DNA of 64,000 nucleotides from Rhizobium giardinii bv. giardinii H152 (GCF_000379605.1 NZ_KB902578.1:408291-472290), one strand, 5' to 3'; counted from the first letter of the stretch, positions 17,276 through 25,953 are shown. Notes: generated by a model not told the origin, from the letters alone. Numbers and translations: made by a program.

Positions 17276-17349
17276 GCGGGTATGATGTAGTGGTAGCTTG
17301 TCAGCTTCCCAAGCTGATCGTGCGGGTTCGATTCCCGCTACCCGCTCCA
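17276..17349 (+). tRNA. tRNA-Gly (anticodon CCC)
   Basis: A 74-base cloverleaf. Acceptor GCGGGTA pairs with TACCCGC, the anticodon stem TCAGC/GCTGA encloses TTCCCAA (anticodon CCC), and the T-arm is GCGGG-TTCGATT-CCCGC. The CCA end is encoded (TCCA). It decodes GGG. No attachment-site repeat was noticed downstream. Confidence 0.96.
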
Positions 17350-17445
17350 CCGCTTTTCCCAGGGCTTTGAGGGGTTCTCAGTGGGAAGGGGCCGGCTTTG
17401 CAGGCGCCCGCCCTGGCGCCTACATCCTGTTCGAAACGTTCAGCG

Positions 17446-17715
17446 TTACAGTTCCGGCCCATCGTCGACTTTCGTCCAGATGAGTGACCATTCATCCCTG
17501 CCGCCTTCGTTGTGGACGTAGCGGCCGTGGCCGGCACGCTGATCGCGCCACGCGTCCTTGATGACCCATTCCGGCGGGGCAATTCCCGGCAGGTTCAGTG
17601 TCTGCAGGGTGTCGTGCAGTTCCGGGAGCGTGGTGACCCTTCGGATGGCCCGCCGGCCGTTCGCTTTTATCTTCCAGGCATAGTGCGCCATAGCGATATC
17701 AGGGTCGATTTTCAT
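17446..17715 (-). CDS. Small hypothetical protein
   Basis: 89 residues, soluble, rich in Trp and charged residues (MKIDPDIAMAHYAW at the start, WSLIWTKVDD near the end). The start at 17715 has a very good ribosome site, AAAGGAGG, which argues that it is real. No family recognised. It lies between tRNA-Gly and a glycosyltransferase gene on the same strand. A 7-bp hairpin (AGGCGCC/GGCGCCT, 17402-17421) sits just downstream. Confidence 0.65.
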   Translation of the reverse strand: MKIDPDIAMAHYAWKIKANGRRAIRRVTTLPELHDTLQTLNLPGIAPPEWVIKDAWRDQRAGHGRYVHNEGGRDEWSLIWTKVDDGPEL

Positions 17716-17847
17716 CGTATCCTCCTTTTTACGCTAGAACATAAGGAATGACTAATTTGTTCCTTCATGCCGGGATCCGTCAATGCGGAACGCGCTGATT
17801 CATCAGCCTTCGGGTACGATTTCCGCCGTCTGCGCCCGCTTTTCGTT

Positions 17848-19776
17848 CTATGCCTCGCCGACGGGGCCATGTGGCGTCTTGCTCCAGGAGAACGGATTGG
17901 TCCTGAGTTCCAGCAGAGCTCTCCAGGCGGCCAGTGACATGATCAGCCAGTAGAACGGCACGTAGACCCAATGCCTGCCCACCGCCCGTCTTTCGCTCGC
18001 TCCCATGCGGTTGCGCCCGAGCGCAATGAAGACGGCATAACTGCCGAAGATATTGATGATATCGCAGGCAAACAGCCAGAAGGCGAGCCAGTTGTCCACA
18101 TGCGTGCTCTCCTGGAGCATCATCCATGTCAGATAGACGAGAAATCCGATGACGATGGGGTGGCAGAGCGAGGATAGAAGCATGCCTGCGATCAGAACCT
18201 GAAATACGGCAAAGGACGGCCAGCCCGTTTCCCTGCCAAGTTGCGCAGGTTTGCGCATCAGCACGAGCCAGGTCTGCAGCCAGCCCTTGAACCAGCGCGT
18301 CCGCTGGCCGAGCCAGACCGGCAGCGTCACCGGCGCTTCCTCGAAGGTGGGCTTGAAGATGACACGGGAGCGATAGCCCAGGCGATGCAGGCGCATGCCA
18401 AGGTCCGCATCCTCGGTCATGTTGTATGGATCCCAGCCGCCGATGTGCCGCAGTTCCGCGGTCCGAAAATGGTTGGATGTCCCGCCAAGCGGCAGCGGCA
18501 GGCCAGTCAGGGACAGCATCGGCAACAGCCCGCGAAACAGCCCGGCATATTCCACCGCAAACAGCGCGCTCAGCCAGGATTGCCGGGCATTGGTGACGAT
18601 CAAGGGCGCCTGCAGGCAGATCACGCGCTCCGGTGCCGCCATGAACGCAGCATGGGCCTCGCGCAACTGGCCCGGATGCGGGCGGTCTTCCGCGTCATAG
18701 ACGGTGACGAAGGTGCCGCGAACGCCGGGCAGGGCGTAGCTCAAGGCCTTCGGCTTGGTGCGTGGCAGGTGCACGGGCACAAGCACGATCTCGTATTCGG
18801 GCGCGAGCGGCAGGGCGCGCAATGCGGCGATCGTCTCCGTGTCATCCTCCTCGCAGATCAGCTTGATATCGAGGCGCGAGCGTGGCCAGTCGAGCCGGTC
18901 CAGCGCTGCGATCAACTGTGCGGCCACGCTTTCTTCCTTGTAGAGTGCGACCAGCACCGAATAGACGGGCAGCGGACCGACCGGCTCGTCCTCCATGGGG
19001 GGGCTTCGCCCGGAGCGCTGCTGCAGGAAGGCGCAGCCGAGCGCATAGAACCGTATGAGAAAATTGGCCAGGTAGAACAGCGTCAGGACGATATGCAGCA
19101 TCAGGAGGCTGACGATCGGCAGTGTGATCGCGGCTGCGACCAGCGCGCCGAGCAGGACGCCGGCATAAAACCCCTGCTTACCCCAGAAGGTGATGCGGGC
19201 GCTGTGAAGCGGGGTCGTTTCGAAAAGCGCCTGCGTCGTCGCCGTTACCCGGCGCAGGCGCCCGGCCTGCCAGGCCGCATTGCGCACGGCGGAAGGGGTC
19301 GAGACGGCGATCGACTGGCGCAGCGGTGGCGTCCGTTCAAGAAGCGCCGCCATCTCGTCCAGCCGGGAAAGCGAAGGAACGATCACGGTGATCGGCGGGC
19401 GGCTTGCGTGATGAATACGCAGCATTTCCGGCCTGATGATCTGCGTATCCAACCCCGCAATATCCTGCACCCGGTTCGGGTCGATAGCCGGCATGAAGTC
19501 GAGCCCGAGCCTTTCGGCCAGAGCTGCGAAATAGATGGCCTCATTGATATCGCCGGAGGCGAGAAGTTCCTCCTCGACGGTCGTTCCGTGCTCTTCGGCC
19601 AGCAGCATGGCCTGCGCAATCAAGGGCTTGCCGATGCCCATCTGCAGCAACAGGCGGCCTTCCCGTTTCAAAGCCAGAGAGAACAGTTGCGCCGTTGCGG
19701 CCGACGGCGTTCGTCTGGCCGGTGCTTGATTTGCGGTAGCCATTCCGGAATTGTCCGGATAATCTTCCAGACGCAT
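17848..19776 (-). CDS. Family 2 glycosyltransferase with N-terminal T2SS-ATPase-like domain
   Basis: Membrane glycosyltransferase of about 642 residues. Residues about 35-140 resemble the GspE/MshE N-terminal domain (LLLQMGIGKPLIAQAMLLAEE, then GDINEAIYFAALAERLGLDF), a fold that in some proteins binds cyclic di-GMP. A membrane pair follows (VLLGALVAAAITLPIVSLL and ALGCAFL region). The GT2 catalytic domain has VLVALYKEE, the metal-binding VTVYDAEDRPHPGQL, GLPLPLGGTSNHF, MTEDADLGMRL and the acceptor motif QRTRWFKGWLQT, as in processive synthases. Further membrane segments close the protein. The ATG at 19776 was chosen; an in-frame TTG (19803) and a later ATG (19743) are alternatives. Product polymer unknown. 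Confidence 0.85.
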   Translation of the reverse strand: MRLEDYPDNSGMATANQAPARRTPSAATAQLFSLALKREGRLLLQMGIGKPLIAQAMLLAEEHGTTVEEELLASGDINEAIYFAALAERLGLDFMPAIDPNRVQDIAGLDTQIIRPEMLRIHHASRPPITVIVPSLSRLDEMAALLERTPPLRQSIAVSTPSAVRNAAWQAGRLRRVTATTQALFETTPLHSARITFWGKQGFYAGVLLGALVAAAITLPIVSLLMLHIVLTLFYLANFLIRFYALGCAFLQQRSGRSPPMEDEPVGPLPVYSVLVALYKEESVAAQLIAALDRLDWPRSRLDIKLICEEDDTETIAALRALPLAPEYEIVLVPVHLPRTKPKALSYALPGVRGTFVTVYDAEDRPHPGQLREAHAAFMAAPERVICLQAPLIVTNARQSWLSALFAVEYAGLFRGLLPMLSLTGLPLPLGGTSNHFRTAELRHIGGWDPYNMTEDADLGMRLHRLGYRSRVIFKPTFEEAPVTLPVWLGQRTRWFKGWLQTWLVLMRKPAQLGRETGWPSFAVFQVLIAGMLLSSLCHPIVIGFLVYLTWMMLQESTHVDNWLAFWLFACDIINIFGSYAVFIALGRNRMGASERRAVGRHWVYVPFYWLIMSLAAWRALLELRTNPFSWSKTPHGPVGEA

Positions 19777-19826
19777 GCAATCCCCGTCGCCGCCTGGCGG
19801 CAATATCCCCTTATCTGATCCCGGGA

Positions 19827-20705
19827 ATGATCATAGTGATACGCGCGCTCCGTGCACTTCTAAAATTCAATGGGATTTTCACGTTGTGTGTGCTGCTGAT
19901 TGCAGCTTTTTCGGGCCTTTCACGGGCAGCCGGCGTCCACGACCTGCCTTTGTTGTTTGACGCGCGCGAGCGGATCGCGAAACCGGATCTGAGCGGCCTG
20001 GCCCGCCTGCGCTTTCTGACGACCGTGGATTTCCCGCCGTTCAACTTCATCGACCAGTCGGGCAAGCTTTCAGGCTTCCATGTCGATCTGGTGCGGGAAA
20101 TCTGCCGGGAACTGGAGATCGAGGCCAAATGTCAGATCCAGGCCGTGACTTTCGCGGAGCTGCAGCCCGCGCTCGAAGGCGGCCAGGGAGAGGCAATCAT
20201 CGCGGGGATTGGCATCAGCCCCGAGCTTCGCCAGCGATTCGCATTTTCCCGCGCTTTCATGAAGCTGCCCGCCCGTTTTGCGGCCAGTCGGCAGGCCATG
20301 GGCGGCGATCTTGTCGTCAGCGCGCTCGGCGGCAAGCCGGTCGGTGCGGTATCCGGGACGACGCACGAAGCGATGCTGAAGGCGTTTTTTCCGGCGCTCG
20401 AGGTCAAGTCATTTCCCACCCGCGATGCGATGCTCGCGGCGCTGAAGGGCGGGGCTGTTGCTGCGGTCTTCTCCGATGGCATGCAACTGTCCTTCTGGAC
20501 CGCGGGCAATGACGCTGCCAATTGCTGTACGCTTCTGAAGGGCGCTTATTTCTCGCAGCGTTTCCTGGGGGAGGGGCTGACGATCATGAACCGCAGGGGC
20601 GACCCGGCCCTCACGCAGGCGATCGATCACGCTCTGCTCGAACTCTCGCGCAAGGGCCGTCTCAATGAAATCTATCTGCGGTATTTTCCCGCCGGCATTT
20701 ATTGA
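19827..20705 (+). CDS. Periplasmic solute-binding protein, amino-acid family (SBP_bac_3)
   Basis: 292 residues. An N-terminal hydrophobic segment (FTLCVLLIAAFSGLSRAAG) is a signal peptide. The core has LTTVDFPPFNFIDQSGKLSGFHVDLVREI, the usual opening of class 3 binding proteins, and GAVSGTTHEAML and AVFSDGMQLSFW later. No permease or ATPase genes lie nearby, so the partner is unknown; it could also work as a sensor-type orphan. It is divergent from the glycosyltransferase with about 50 bases between starts, a hint that the two are co-regulated. Confidence 0.82.
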   Translation: MIIVIRALRALLKFNGIFTLCVLLIAAFSGLSRAAGVHDLPLLFDARERIAKPDLSGLARLRFLTTVDFPPFNFIDQSGKLSGFHVDLVREICRELEIEAKCQIQAVTFAELQPALEGGQGEAIIAGIGISPELRQRFAFSRAFMKLPARFAASRQAMGGDLVVSALGGKPVGAVSGTTHEAMLKAFFPALEVKSFPTRDAMLAALKGGAVAAVFSDGMQLSFWTAGNDAANCCTLLKGAYFSQRFLGEGLTIMNRRGDPALTQAIDHALLELSRKGRLNEIYLRYFPAGIY

Positions 20706-20723
20706 TCGCTGTCTCTCTGCCGG

Positions 20724-21134
20724 TTATTTGCGGAAGCGGGCAATGGCGCTGCGCTCGATGGCGGCGCAGGTGAGCTTGTCGAGCCCCAGCCGGTCCCGAA
20801 GAAGCTGCAGCAGCCGGATTTCCTCGTTCGGAACGGAATGATCGGTGGCGGCAAGCTCCACGGCGACGGCATAGGCCGTATCGTAGAGGCGGGGCGGGAG
20901 CGCCTCGCGCACGACTTCAAGCGCGATGTCCAGTCCTTCCGCGCCGTCGAGCAGAGCCCCGCATTCCCGCGCCACATGCACCAGCCGGTCATGATCGAAG
21001 CCGTCAAAGACCGGCAGGACGCGAGCCAGCCGGCCGATGCCCTCCAGTTCGTTATCGGTCATGGTCTTGTCGACCGCCGACATCATCACCATCACATAGA
21101 TGAGAGCTTCCTGGGGACTGAGGTTTTCGGGCAT
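20724..21134 (-). CDS. TerB-like (tellurite resistance family) protein
   Basis: 136 residues, helical. Motifs LSPQEALIYVMVMMSAVDKTMTDNEL and AVELAATDHSVPNEEIRLLQLLRDRLGL match the acidic repeat pattern of TerB-like domains, with acidic residues placed to bind metal. The open frame extends 39 codons upstream, but MPENLSPQ at 21134 is the natural start. Downstream neighbour on the same strand of the nuclease-like gene, with a 52-base gap. Actual tellurite resistance is not implied; the role is unknown. Confidence 0.8.
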   Translation of the reverse strand: MPENLSPQEALIYVMVMMSAVDKTMTDNELEGIGRLARVLPVFDGFDHDRLVHVARECGALLDGAEGLDIALEVVREALPPRLYDTAYAVAVELAATDHSVPNEEIRLLQLLRDRLGLDKLTCAAIERSAIARFRK

Positions 21135-21186
21135 GATGATCCGTGCTGCTGGGACTAGGCAAAGAGGTATGGACCGGGGCTGCTTC

Positions 21187-22023
21187 TTACAAGTCCGGTT
21201 GAAGCATATCGGTATCGAGTGGCGGCTCCTGCGGCGTCGTCGCTTCATCAAGCGGGGCTTGCGCTGCGCCGACGGCGCGGGGATCGTCGCCGAAAATGCC
21301 GAGACGAGATTGTTTTGCCGCTTCCACCCTGGTCTCGAGCGGTGATCCCGCCGATGCCTCCGCCCAGCCGTTTTCGGCGAGCCAGACTGCGGGATCGATG
21401 CTGTTGACGGTGCAGGTGGTGGTCAGCGTGCCCTGCCAGCCGTTTTTCGGGACGTTGCACAACAGCGCGCGGGCCCGAAGGAAGTTGCGGAATGCGGTGC
21501 GCGCCACAAGGCCGCAGGGCCAGCTCTTGCCGTTGGCGTCGCAGGTCCGATCGGCTGTCTGCGAGACCAGCCCGTCAAGCTGCAGCAGGCGGTCGCCATC
21601 GAACTGGATCAGCCCCGCCGAGAGAGCTACCGGATGGCGAAGGACGGAGGGGATGGGTTCGGGTTTTGCCACGGGATCGGACAGCGACTGGCGGGCCTCG
21701 ATGCGCTCGAGCGGCTTTGCCGTCACCTCCTCAGGCAAGCCGAATTGTTCCGGTGCGATGTCGCGCACGGGCGTGCTCAAGGGATCGACAGTGCCGTTTT
21801 CTGCGGGATCGATCGGCACCGCTTCGCCAACGTCCGTTTCCGCAGTACCTGTTTCCACACCGCCCAGATCCGGCACATCGCTGAGCTCGGGTGTTTCAAG
21901 CGTGAATTCGGGAGTGGCCGCGCTTTGTTGTCCCTGAATGACCGACGCGCCGCTTTTGAGAAGCGCGACCGTCAGAAAAATGCCAAGCAATCCGCCGGCG
22001 ATGGTGGTGAGGTGCCGCTTCAT
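21187..22023 (-). CDS. Membrane-anchored thermonuclease-like protein, probably degenerate
   Basis: 278 residues. The N-terminus has a single membrane span (TIAGGLLGIFLTVALL), then a long Pro/Glu/Thr-rich linker to about residue 130. A compact domain with FDGDRLLQLDGLVSQTADRTC, KSWPCGLVARTAFRNFLRAR and AEASAGSP resembles staphylococcal nuclease-like domains common in rhizobia. The usual catalytic Arg and Glu (as in RLxGIDxPE) are not apparent, so activity is doubtful. It is followed by terB and preceded by the S24 repressor on the same strand. Confidence 0.65.
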   Translation of the reverse strand: MKRHLTTIAGGLLGIFLTVALLKSGASVIQGQQSAATPEFTLETPELSDVPDLGGVETGTAETDVGEAVPIDPAENGTVDPLSTPVRDIAPEQFGLPEEVTAKPLERIEARQSLSDPVAKPEPIPSVLRHPVALSAGLIQFDGDRLLQLDGLVSQTADRTCDANGKSWPCGLVARTAFRNFLRARALLCNVPKNGWQGTLTTTCTVNSIDPAVWLAENGWAEASAGSPLETRVEAAKQSRLGIFGDDPRAVGAAQAPLDEATTPQEPPLDTDMLQPDL

Positions 22024-22036
22024 CAGGAAAACTGTC

Positions 22037-22702
22037 CTATTGGCTGGCCCAGATGATACGGGCTATCCAGTCGACCTCGCTGAGCTCGAATGTGCGGTTC
22101 GGATGCTCCGGGTTGAGCGAAAGCAGCTCGATGCTGCGGGCGGTCTGGCGCACCAGAACCTTGGCCATGACCTCGCCCTCGGTCGTTTTGACCACGACGC
22201 GGTCGCCGCGGCGGATCTGCGCGCCGGGTTCGACGATCAGCACGTCGCCGTCGCGATAGAGCGGCAGCATGCTGTCGCCCTGGATTTCCAACGCATAGAC
22301 CCCGGCCCTGGCGCCCGGTGCGGCCGGAAACTCGACCACGTCCCAACCCTGGCCGGCCGGAAAGCCGCCATCGTCGAAAAAGCCGCCGGCGCCCGCCTGG
22401 GCGAAGCCGAGCAGGGGGATAGAGCCGGTTTGCGGCGGAAACGCGCCTTCAGGCAGCGAGCCGGACGCCGGTCCCGGGCGCAGGAATTCCATGAACTGGG
22501 TGATTGTCGAGCCGGTGGCATCGAGGACCTTGGCAATCGATTCCGTCGACGGCCAGCGTTCGCGTCCATCAGCAGAGTGCCGCTTGGACTTGTTGAACGA
22601 CGTCGGATCGAGCCCGGCCCGCCGGGCGAGACCCGAAGGCGATAGCTGGTGACGCTCGGCGAGCGCATCGATCGCGCCCCAGATCCGGTCATGTGAAAAC
22701 AT
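22037..22702 (-). CDS. LexA/CI-like repressor with S24 peptidase domain
   Basis: 221 residues. The N-terminal helix-turn-helix (LSPSGLARRAGLDPTSFNKS) is joined to a C-terminal S24 autoprotease domain. The catalytic Ser is in IQGDSMLPLYRDGD and the Lys in VMAKVLVR. An Ala-Gly pair in FAQAGAGGFF could be the self-cleavage site. This predicts a DNA-damage or stress responsive repressor. Chromosomal location beside non-phage genes suggests a resident regulator rather than a prophage one. Targets are unknown; inverted repeats upstream (22753-22801) are candidates for autoregulation. Confidence 0.88.
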   Translation of the reverse strand: MFSHDRIWGAIDALAERHQLSPSGLARRAGLDPTSFNKSKRHSADGRERWPSTESIAKVLDATGSTITQFMEFLRPGPASGSLPEGAFPPQTGSIPLLGFAQAGAGGFFDDGGFPAGQGWDVVEFPAAPGARAGVYALEIQGDSMLPLYRDGDVLIVEPGAQIRRGDRVVVKTTEGEVMAKVLVRQTARSIELLSLNPEHPNRTFELSEVDWIARIIWASQ

Positions 22703-23089
22703 CGTTGCGCATCCTGCGGGCGGTGAAGCGTGACGCTTTCTCTGCTGTTTGCTTCCTGCCGTCTGGCAGGAACATTAGCGAAACCGCGGCCTTTAGTAAA
22801 GTATTCAAGGAAAATAATCCTGCAACTGCGCCGTTTCACCACAATCACACGATCGAAACGCAGGATCGCCGCCTGGATCCGTGGAAACCGTGAGGCTGGG
22901 GGAAGGTCGGAGCCCTTTCTCTTGGTTTGGCGCTAGGTGTTTAGAACATTGTTTAGGAGCCCAAGTAGGCGGTCACCAGGCGACCCCCATTTTTCGCCAC
23001 AGACCTGACCATAGGCTTCTCTTTCCCGCCGCACCGGGCCGGGCTATCACTGGGCAGCCGCACGCTCCGCCGTGCATCGGGAGCTTTCC
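22703..23089. other. Intergenic region between S24 repressor and DMT transporter (387 bases)
   Basis: No gene seen. It contains a perfect inverted repeat TTCCTGCC-gtct-GGCAGGAA (22753-22772) and an 11-bp palindrome CTTTAGTAAAG (22791-22801), 50-100 bases upstream of the divergent repressor gene. Either could be an operator. The remaining sequence up to 23089 shows nothing I can name. Confidence 0.5.
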
Positions 23090-23968
23090 GTGAACACCTC
23101 CGTCCTTTCCGGCATTCTGCTGACGATCTTTTCCTATTTCCTGTTCACGCTGCAGGATGCCTCGGTCAAATGGCTGGTGGTGGCGCTGCCCGTCTGGCAG
23201 ATTTTGTTCGTCCGCAGCGTGACGATTTTTGCGCTGTGCGTGGCCGTTGGGCGTGGTCCTTTGCTGCGCCGTTCTCTCCGTTCGCCGGTTCTCAGGCCCA
23301 TGATCCTGCGCAATCTGCTTTTGCTGGCGGCCTGGCTTTGCTACTACACGGCGGCGCGTGATCTGGGGCTGGCGGAACTGACGACGCTCTATTATGCCGC
23401 GCCGATCCTGATCACCATCCTGGCGGTGCCGATCCTGAAGGAGGACGTGCCCCCCTTGCGCTGGATCGCCGTCGTCGTCGGCTTCATCGGCGTGCTGGTC
23501 GCCACCGACCCGTTCGGCACCGGCCTGAAACTCTCGCTGCCGGTCTGGCTGGCGCTGCTGGCGGCGATGTTCTGGGCCTTTTCGACGGTGCTCCTGCGCA
23601 AGACCGCGCTGGAGGAGGTGACGCTGGTGCAGATGACCATATCCAGCGGCTTCTTCATCCTGTTCACCGGCCTTGCAGTTACTGTCACCTGGGTGCCGCC
23701 GAGCCTTGCCGATGTCGCGCTGATGGTGGCAACCGGGCTGATCGCCGGCATCGCCCAATATGCGCTGTTCGAAGGCATGCGCCGAGCGCCGGTTTCGGTG
23801 CTGGCGCCATTCGAATATTCCTCGCTGATCTGGGCTTTCGCGCTTGGTTTCCTGATCTGGGGCGATATCCCGGCCTTCCAGGTTTTCATCGGCGCCGCGC
23901 TGATCTTCTCCGCCGGCATGATCATCATTTTGGGCGAACGCTTCGGGCGCCGGTTGACCGTGGGCTGA
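23090..23968 (+). CDS. DMT-family (EamA) transporter
   Basis: Inner-membrane protein of about 292 residues with ten predicted membrane spans in two EamA repeats (first ends near LVATDPFG, second near [10 protein letters not shown]). This layout is typical of drug/metabolite exporters. The GTG at 23090 follows GGGAG with ideal spacing and is preferred over an upstream GTG at 23072. Substrate unknown. It lies divergent to the S24 repressor. Confidence 0.87.
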   Translation: MNTSVLSGILLTIFSYFLFTLQDASVKWLVVALPVWQILFVRSVTIFALCVAVGRGPLLRRSLRSPVLRPMILRNLLLLAAWLCYYTAARDLGLAELTTLYYAAPILITILAVPILKEDVPPLRWIAVVVGFIGVLVATDPFGTGLKLSLPVWLALLAAMFWAFSTVLLRKTALEEVTLVQMTISSGFFILFTGLAVTVTWVPPSLADVALMVATGLIAGIAQYALFEGMRRAPVSVLAPFEYSSLIWAFALGFLIWGDIPAFQVFIGAALIFSAGMIIILGERFGRRLTVG

Positions 23969-24075
23969 TCAGTTCTTGGCGGGATGAAACGGCGAAATGC
24001 CTCGAGCGTTTCGCCGCTGACATGGTGTTCGATGCCCTCGGCATCTATGCGGGCGGTTTCCGGGCTGACGCCCAC
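23969..24075 (-). pseudogene. Remnant of a DtxR/MntR-type metalloregulator C-terminus
   Basis: Read on the minus strand, this stretch encodes [20 protein letters not shown] then [10 protein letters not shown]. The phrase [10 protein letters not shown] is the hallmark of the dimerisation domain of manganese/iron repressors (MntR/DtxR). No N-terminal helix-turn-helix is found upstream, and a plausible ending (HPAKN then TGA at 23969) requires a frameshift. It is therefore likely a decayed fragment, not a functional gene. Confidence rests on about 30 recognisable residues. Confidence 0.5.
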
Positions 24076-24266
24076 CCGGCAAGCAGGCCATTGTCGCAAG
24101 GTGACCGGCGGCGGGGATTTTGCCAGGAGGCCGAAAAAGCGGCAATTCGGGACGCGTCTTCCCGCCGCTTTACCGTGAACTGTGTGGCAAAAGACTTCAA
24201 TTCCGGGTGGGAGGTCCCCATATGTCCCTCACAAGCGCGCCTGGCGCGCCGGGAAGAGACAACAGG

Positions 24267-25280
24267 ATGGGTATGATGTTCAAGGTTGGACGGGCTCTCG
24301 CGACGATCGCAGTCGCTTCGATGGTGATGTTGACAGCGGTGGATCTCGCCGAGGCGCGCCGCGCCGGCGGCGGCTTCGGCAGTCGCGGCACACGGACGTT
24401 TTCGACGCCGCCGATCACCCGCACGGCGCCGGGCGACGCCGCGCCGATCAACCGGACGATGACGCCGCAGCAGACGCCCGGCCAGGCGACCGGCCAGCAG
24501 ACCATGGGCCAGACCCGCCCCGCTGCCCAGCGCCCCGGCCTGTTTGGCGGTTTCGGTCGGTCGCTGCTCGGTGGCCTCGCGCTCGGCGGCCTGATCGGCA
24601 TGCTGATGGGCAACGGCCTTGGCGGCGCTGCCGGTTTCCTCGGCCTGTTGCTGCAGGTCGGCCTGATCTTCGGCGCCGTCATGCTGGCGATGCGCTTCTT
24701 CGGCCGCCGCAACGAACCGGCCGCCGCCGGCTATTCGCCGCGTGACGGTGCCACGGGTTATTCCGGCCCGTCGGGCAACGGCTTTGGCGCCGGCATGCCT
24801 TTCAAAATCCCGCAGATCGGCGGCGCGGCGCGGCAGGAGCCGGCGCGGGCCGCGTCCCGACCTGCAGACGAAATCGGCGTCGGCCAGCAGGATCTCGACC
24901 AGTTCGAGACGATGCTGAAGCAGGTGCAGGCGGCTTATGCCACAGAGGATTATGCGGCGCTGCGCAAGCTGACGACGCCGGAGGCGATGTCCTGGCTCGC
25001 CGAGGAACTGAGCGACAATGCCACCAAGGGCCTGAAGAACGAGGTCAGCGACGTGCATCTGGTGCAGGGCGACGTGGCGGAAGCCTGGCGTGAGGACGAC
25101 GCCGATTACGCGACGGTTGCCATGCGCTACGAAAGCATCGATGTGACGCGCGACCGCGCCACCGGCCGCGTCGTCGAGGGCGATCCGGACCATCCGACCG
25201 AAGCCGTCGAACTCTGGACCTTCCTGCGCAAGCGCGGCGGCGACTGGCAGGTCTCGGCCATCCAGGGCATGGCGGCCTAA
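24267..25280 (+). CDS. Tim44-like domain protein
   Basis: 337 residues. N-terminal hydrophobic signal or anchor (ATIAVASMVMLTAVDLAEA), then a Gly/Arg/Thr/Gln-rich low-complexity stretch, a second hydrophobic block (GGLALGGLIGMLMGNGLGGAAGF to FGAVMLAMRFFG), and a C-terminal Tim44/Mba1-type domain with LDQFETMLKQVQAAYATEDYAAL and VELWTFLRKRGGDWQVSAIQ. Homologues are common in alphaproteobacteria; function is unclear, probably envelope-associated. The frame is open from 24120, but ATG 24267 (or 24273) begins the hydrophobic segment. Confidence 0.85.
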   Translation: MGMMFKVGRALATIAVASMVMLTAVDLAEARRAGGGFGSRGTRTFSTPPITRTAPGDAAPINRTMTPQQTPGQATGQQTMGQTRPAAQRPGLFGGFGRSLLGGLALGGLIGMLMGNGLGGAAGFLGLLLQVGLIFGAVMLAMRFFGRRNEPAAAGYSPRDGATGYSGPSGNGFGAGMPFKIPQIGGAARQEPARAASRPADEIGVGQQDLDQFETMLKQVQAAYATEDYAALRKLTTPEAMSWLAEELSDNATKGLKNEVSDVHLVQGDVAEAWREDDADYATVAMRYESIDVTRDRATGRVVEGDPDHPTEAVELWTFLRKRGGDWQVSAIQGMAA

Positions 25281-25325
25281 GCGCTGGATTTAACGCTTCC
25301 GCCGGCTTCTCCTCGACTGGGCATT

Positions 25326-25411
25326 GGCCGGGAACCGCTTTTCCCGGCCGGCCATGCAGGCGGCCAGCGCCTGATCCGACCCCCGCCTGCGCCGCATTGC
25401 GCCCGCAGGCG
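25326..25411. other. Two GC-rich hairpins between convergent genes
   Basis: GGCCGGGAA (25326-25334) pairs with TTCCCGGCC (25341-25349), and CGCCTGCG (25384-25391) pairs with CGCAGGCG (25404-25411). They lie between the ends of the Tim44-like gene and the AhpD-like gene, so they may end both transcripts, although no strong T-run is present. Confidence 0.5.
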
Positions 25412-25469
25412 CGCGCCGTTCCATTTTCAAAGGCCGAAAAGGAGCGGAGCCAAGGCGAGGGAGCTTTTC

Positions 25470-25931
25470 TCAGGCAGCCTTTGCCGGCTTGTCGATCGGA
25501 TGCTGCGAGCGGAAGCCGACGGCAATGCGGTTCCAGACATTGATCGTGCCGATCGCCACCGTGATCTTGGCGATCTCCTCGCTCGAGAAATGCGCCTTCA
25601 GAGTTTCATAGGCATCATCGGGAGCGCCGGTCTGGGCAATGTTGGTTACCGCGTCGACCCAGCCCAGCAGTGCCCGTTCGCGTGCGTCGTAGACCGGTGA
25701 TTCCCGCCAGACGCACATCAGGTTGATCCACTGTTCGCTCAGACCGTCATGACGGGATTCCTTGACGTGCATGTCGACGCAGTAGGCGCAGCCATTGATC
25801 TGCGACGCGCGCAGCTTGATCAGGTGGATGAAGCGGCGCTCCAGCCCGGAGTTCTGGACGAAATTTTCAAGCGCGAGCACGGCCTTGAAGGCTTCCGGCG
25901 AGGCTTTGGTCATATCGAGACGAGTCTGCAT
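25470..25931 (-). CDS. Carboxymuconolactone decarboxylase / AhpD-like protein
   Basis: 153 residues, CMD fold. The redox motif CAYCVDMH (Cys-x-x-Cys followed by His) and KLRASQINGC match AhpD-type peroxidase partners that recycle peroxidases or act on hydroperoxides. ATG 25931 follows AAAGGAGA and is preferred to the long open frame upstream, which is a shadow of the neighbour gene. It sits 22 bases downstream of an Rrf2-type regulator, a common pairing for redox control. Confidence 0.9.
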   Translation of the reverse strand: MQTRLDMTKASPEAFKAVLALENFVQNSGLERRFIHLIKLRASQINGCAYCVDMHVKESRHDGLSEQWINLMCVWRESPVYDARERALLGWVDAVTNIAQTGAPDDAYETLKAHFSSEEIAKITVAIGTINVWNRIAVGFRSQHPIDKPAKAA

Positions 25932-25953
25932 CGGTGTTCTCCTTTGTGATGGC

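Noticed and set aside
17276-17445. tRNA-Gly as an integration site of a genomic island
   Set aside because: Following genes have normal composition and no integrase, and I found no duplicated tRNA 3' end downstream.
20724-21134. TerB-like gene as part of a tellurite or phage defence (ter) cluster
   Set aside because: No terC, terD, terE or terZ genes are nearby; a lone TerB-like domain is widespread and not diagnostic.
22037-22702. S24 repressor as sign of a prophage
   Set aside because: No structural, lysis or integrase genes are nearby; neighbours are ordinary chromosomal genes.
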